Assembly (NCBI GenBank): GCA_959018045.1
Contig: CAUEJN010000024.1
Span: 1-13,971, forward strand
DNA: 13,971 nucleotides
DNA from: an uncultured Butyricicoccus sp.
GTDB lineage: Bacteria > Bacillota > Clostridia > Oscillospirales > Butyricicoccaceae
Reading direction: 5' to 3'
Numbering within the stretch: the first letter of the stretch is position 1; each line of letters begins with the position of its first letter. Positions 13,759 through 13,971 of this stretch are shown here, piece by piece. A program made the translations under genes and the position numbers. The notes below the pieces were generated by a model, which saw only the letters and a program-made list of their open reading frames with translations, did no database searches and was not told where the DNA came from.

Positions 13759-13904
13759 GGTTCCTGAAAACCAATCTGCGTATGTTGGGTATCCCGGAGC
13801 TGGATGTCGTGGAGGCAGAAGGATTGGATATTGACGGCGCGGATGTGGAAGGAATTCTGGAACAGGCGAAGAATCAGGCGCGTGCCGTGGCAGAACGCCT
13901 GTAA
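13743..13904 (+). pseudogene. C-terminal fragment of an FMN-dependent NADH-azoreductase-like protein
   Basis: A plus-strand frame of 53 codons from an ATG at 13743 to a TAA at 13904. FLKTNLRMLGIPELDVVEAEGLDI resembles the end of AzoR/AcpD flavoproteins (pattern FLGFIGI-x-D-x-E-x-x-xAEG), followed by a helical tail ILEQAKNQARAVAERL. The whole flavodoxin-like FMN-binding body (about 150 residues) is absent, no ribosome site precedes the ATG, and upstream DNA is the MATE promoter region. It is best read as the leftover 3' end of a deleted gene, although the DNA right of the window does not affect this conclusion. The frame is open 18 more codons upstream without sensible sequence. Confidence 0.6.
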
Positions 13905-13916
13905 TTCCCGCCCGCA

Positions 13917-13971
13917 GGCGAAATAAAGTTTTCGCCGGCCTTTTTCAAAAGGCCGCGGGTTCTCAGGGCAG
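13917..13971 (+). repeat. Tandem hairpins; partial copy of the two-hairpin repeat, cut by the window edge
   Basis: GGCGAAA (13917-13923) pairs with TTTCGCC (13930-13936), then GGCCTTTT (13937-13944) pairs with AAAAGGCC (13947-13954). The first can act as a terminator for the azoreductase-like tail. The second is followed by GCGGGTT and TCTCAGGGCAG, the same order as the reverse complement of 231-274 (CCTTT/AAAGG hairpin, GCGG, then a hairpin with a GGCAG loop side). The second hairpin of this copy is truncated by the end of the window. Confidence 0.6.

Overview
The window looks like chromosomal DNA from a fairly GC-rich gut-type member of the Clostridia, most plausibly the Oscillospiraceae/Butyricicoccaceae group. 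The reasons are clear Shine-Dalgarno sites, Firmicutes-style TTGACA/TATAAT promoters and intrinsic terminators, a FeoB-associated Cys-rich mini-protein, a ThiW/ThiXYZ/TenA thiamine salvage set and the family types encoded. This placement is an inference from protein style; no rRNA or marker search was possible.

Layout from left to right. Positions 1-302 hold no gene but are packed with hairpins, including a strong + strand terminator at 85-111. On the minus strand follow a patatin-like lipase (303-1145) and, just upstream of it in transcription, RNase R (1152-3245). A divergent promoter region (3246-3390) also drives, on the plus strand, a 54-residue FeoB-associated Cys-rich membrane protein (3391-3555). 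Its stop overlaps the start of a short-chain dehydrogenase (3552-4319). Convergent terminators (4323-4393) separate this pair from the minus-strand thiamine locus.

The thiamine locus is the centre of the window. In transcription order it reads: promoter (10312-10341), TPP riboswitch aptamer (10221-10305), riboswitch terminator (10134-10165), thiD, thiW, thiE, tenA, thiZ, thiX, thiY, then the broken remains of an unrelated C-terminal domain (4406-4894) and a terminator. Together these genes import and salvage pyrimidine (HMP) precursors (ThiXYZ, TenA, ThiD), probably import the thiazole moiety (ThiW), and join the two halves (ThiE). Repression by TPP is expected. ThiM, an amidohydrolase and ThiL/ThiN are not in the window.

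Upstream of the thiamine locus, also on the minus strand, lie a MATE efflux protein (12333-13667), an ABC ATPase without a permease (11609-12283), a ComEB-type dCMP deaminase (11124-11612) and a membrane-anchored DUF2207-like protein (10338-11120). A terminator hairpin whose 3' arm is also the Shine-Dalgarno of the ABC gene sits between the MATE and ABC genes. The right edge carries a C-terminal fragment of an azoreductase-like flavoprotein and half of a two-hairpin repeat; a full copy in the opposite orientation occurs at 231-274.

I did not find an entirely new defence or mobile system. The best candidates for follow-up are the orphan ABC/dCMP deaminase/DUF2207-like cluster with its terminator/SD hairpin, the FeoB-less Cys-rich protein coupled to an SDR, the frameshifted remnant after thiY, and the two-hairpin repeat family.
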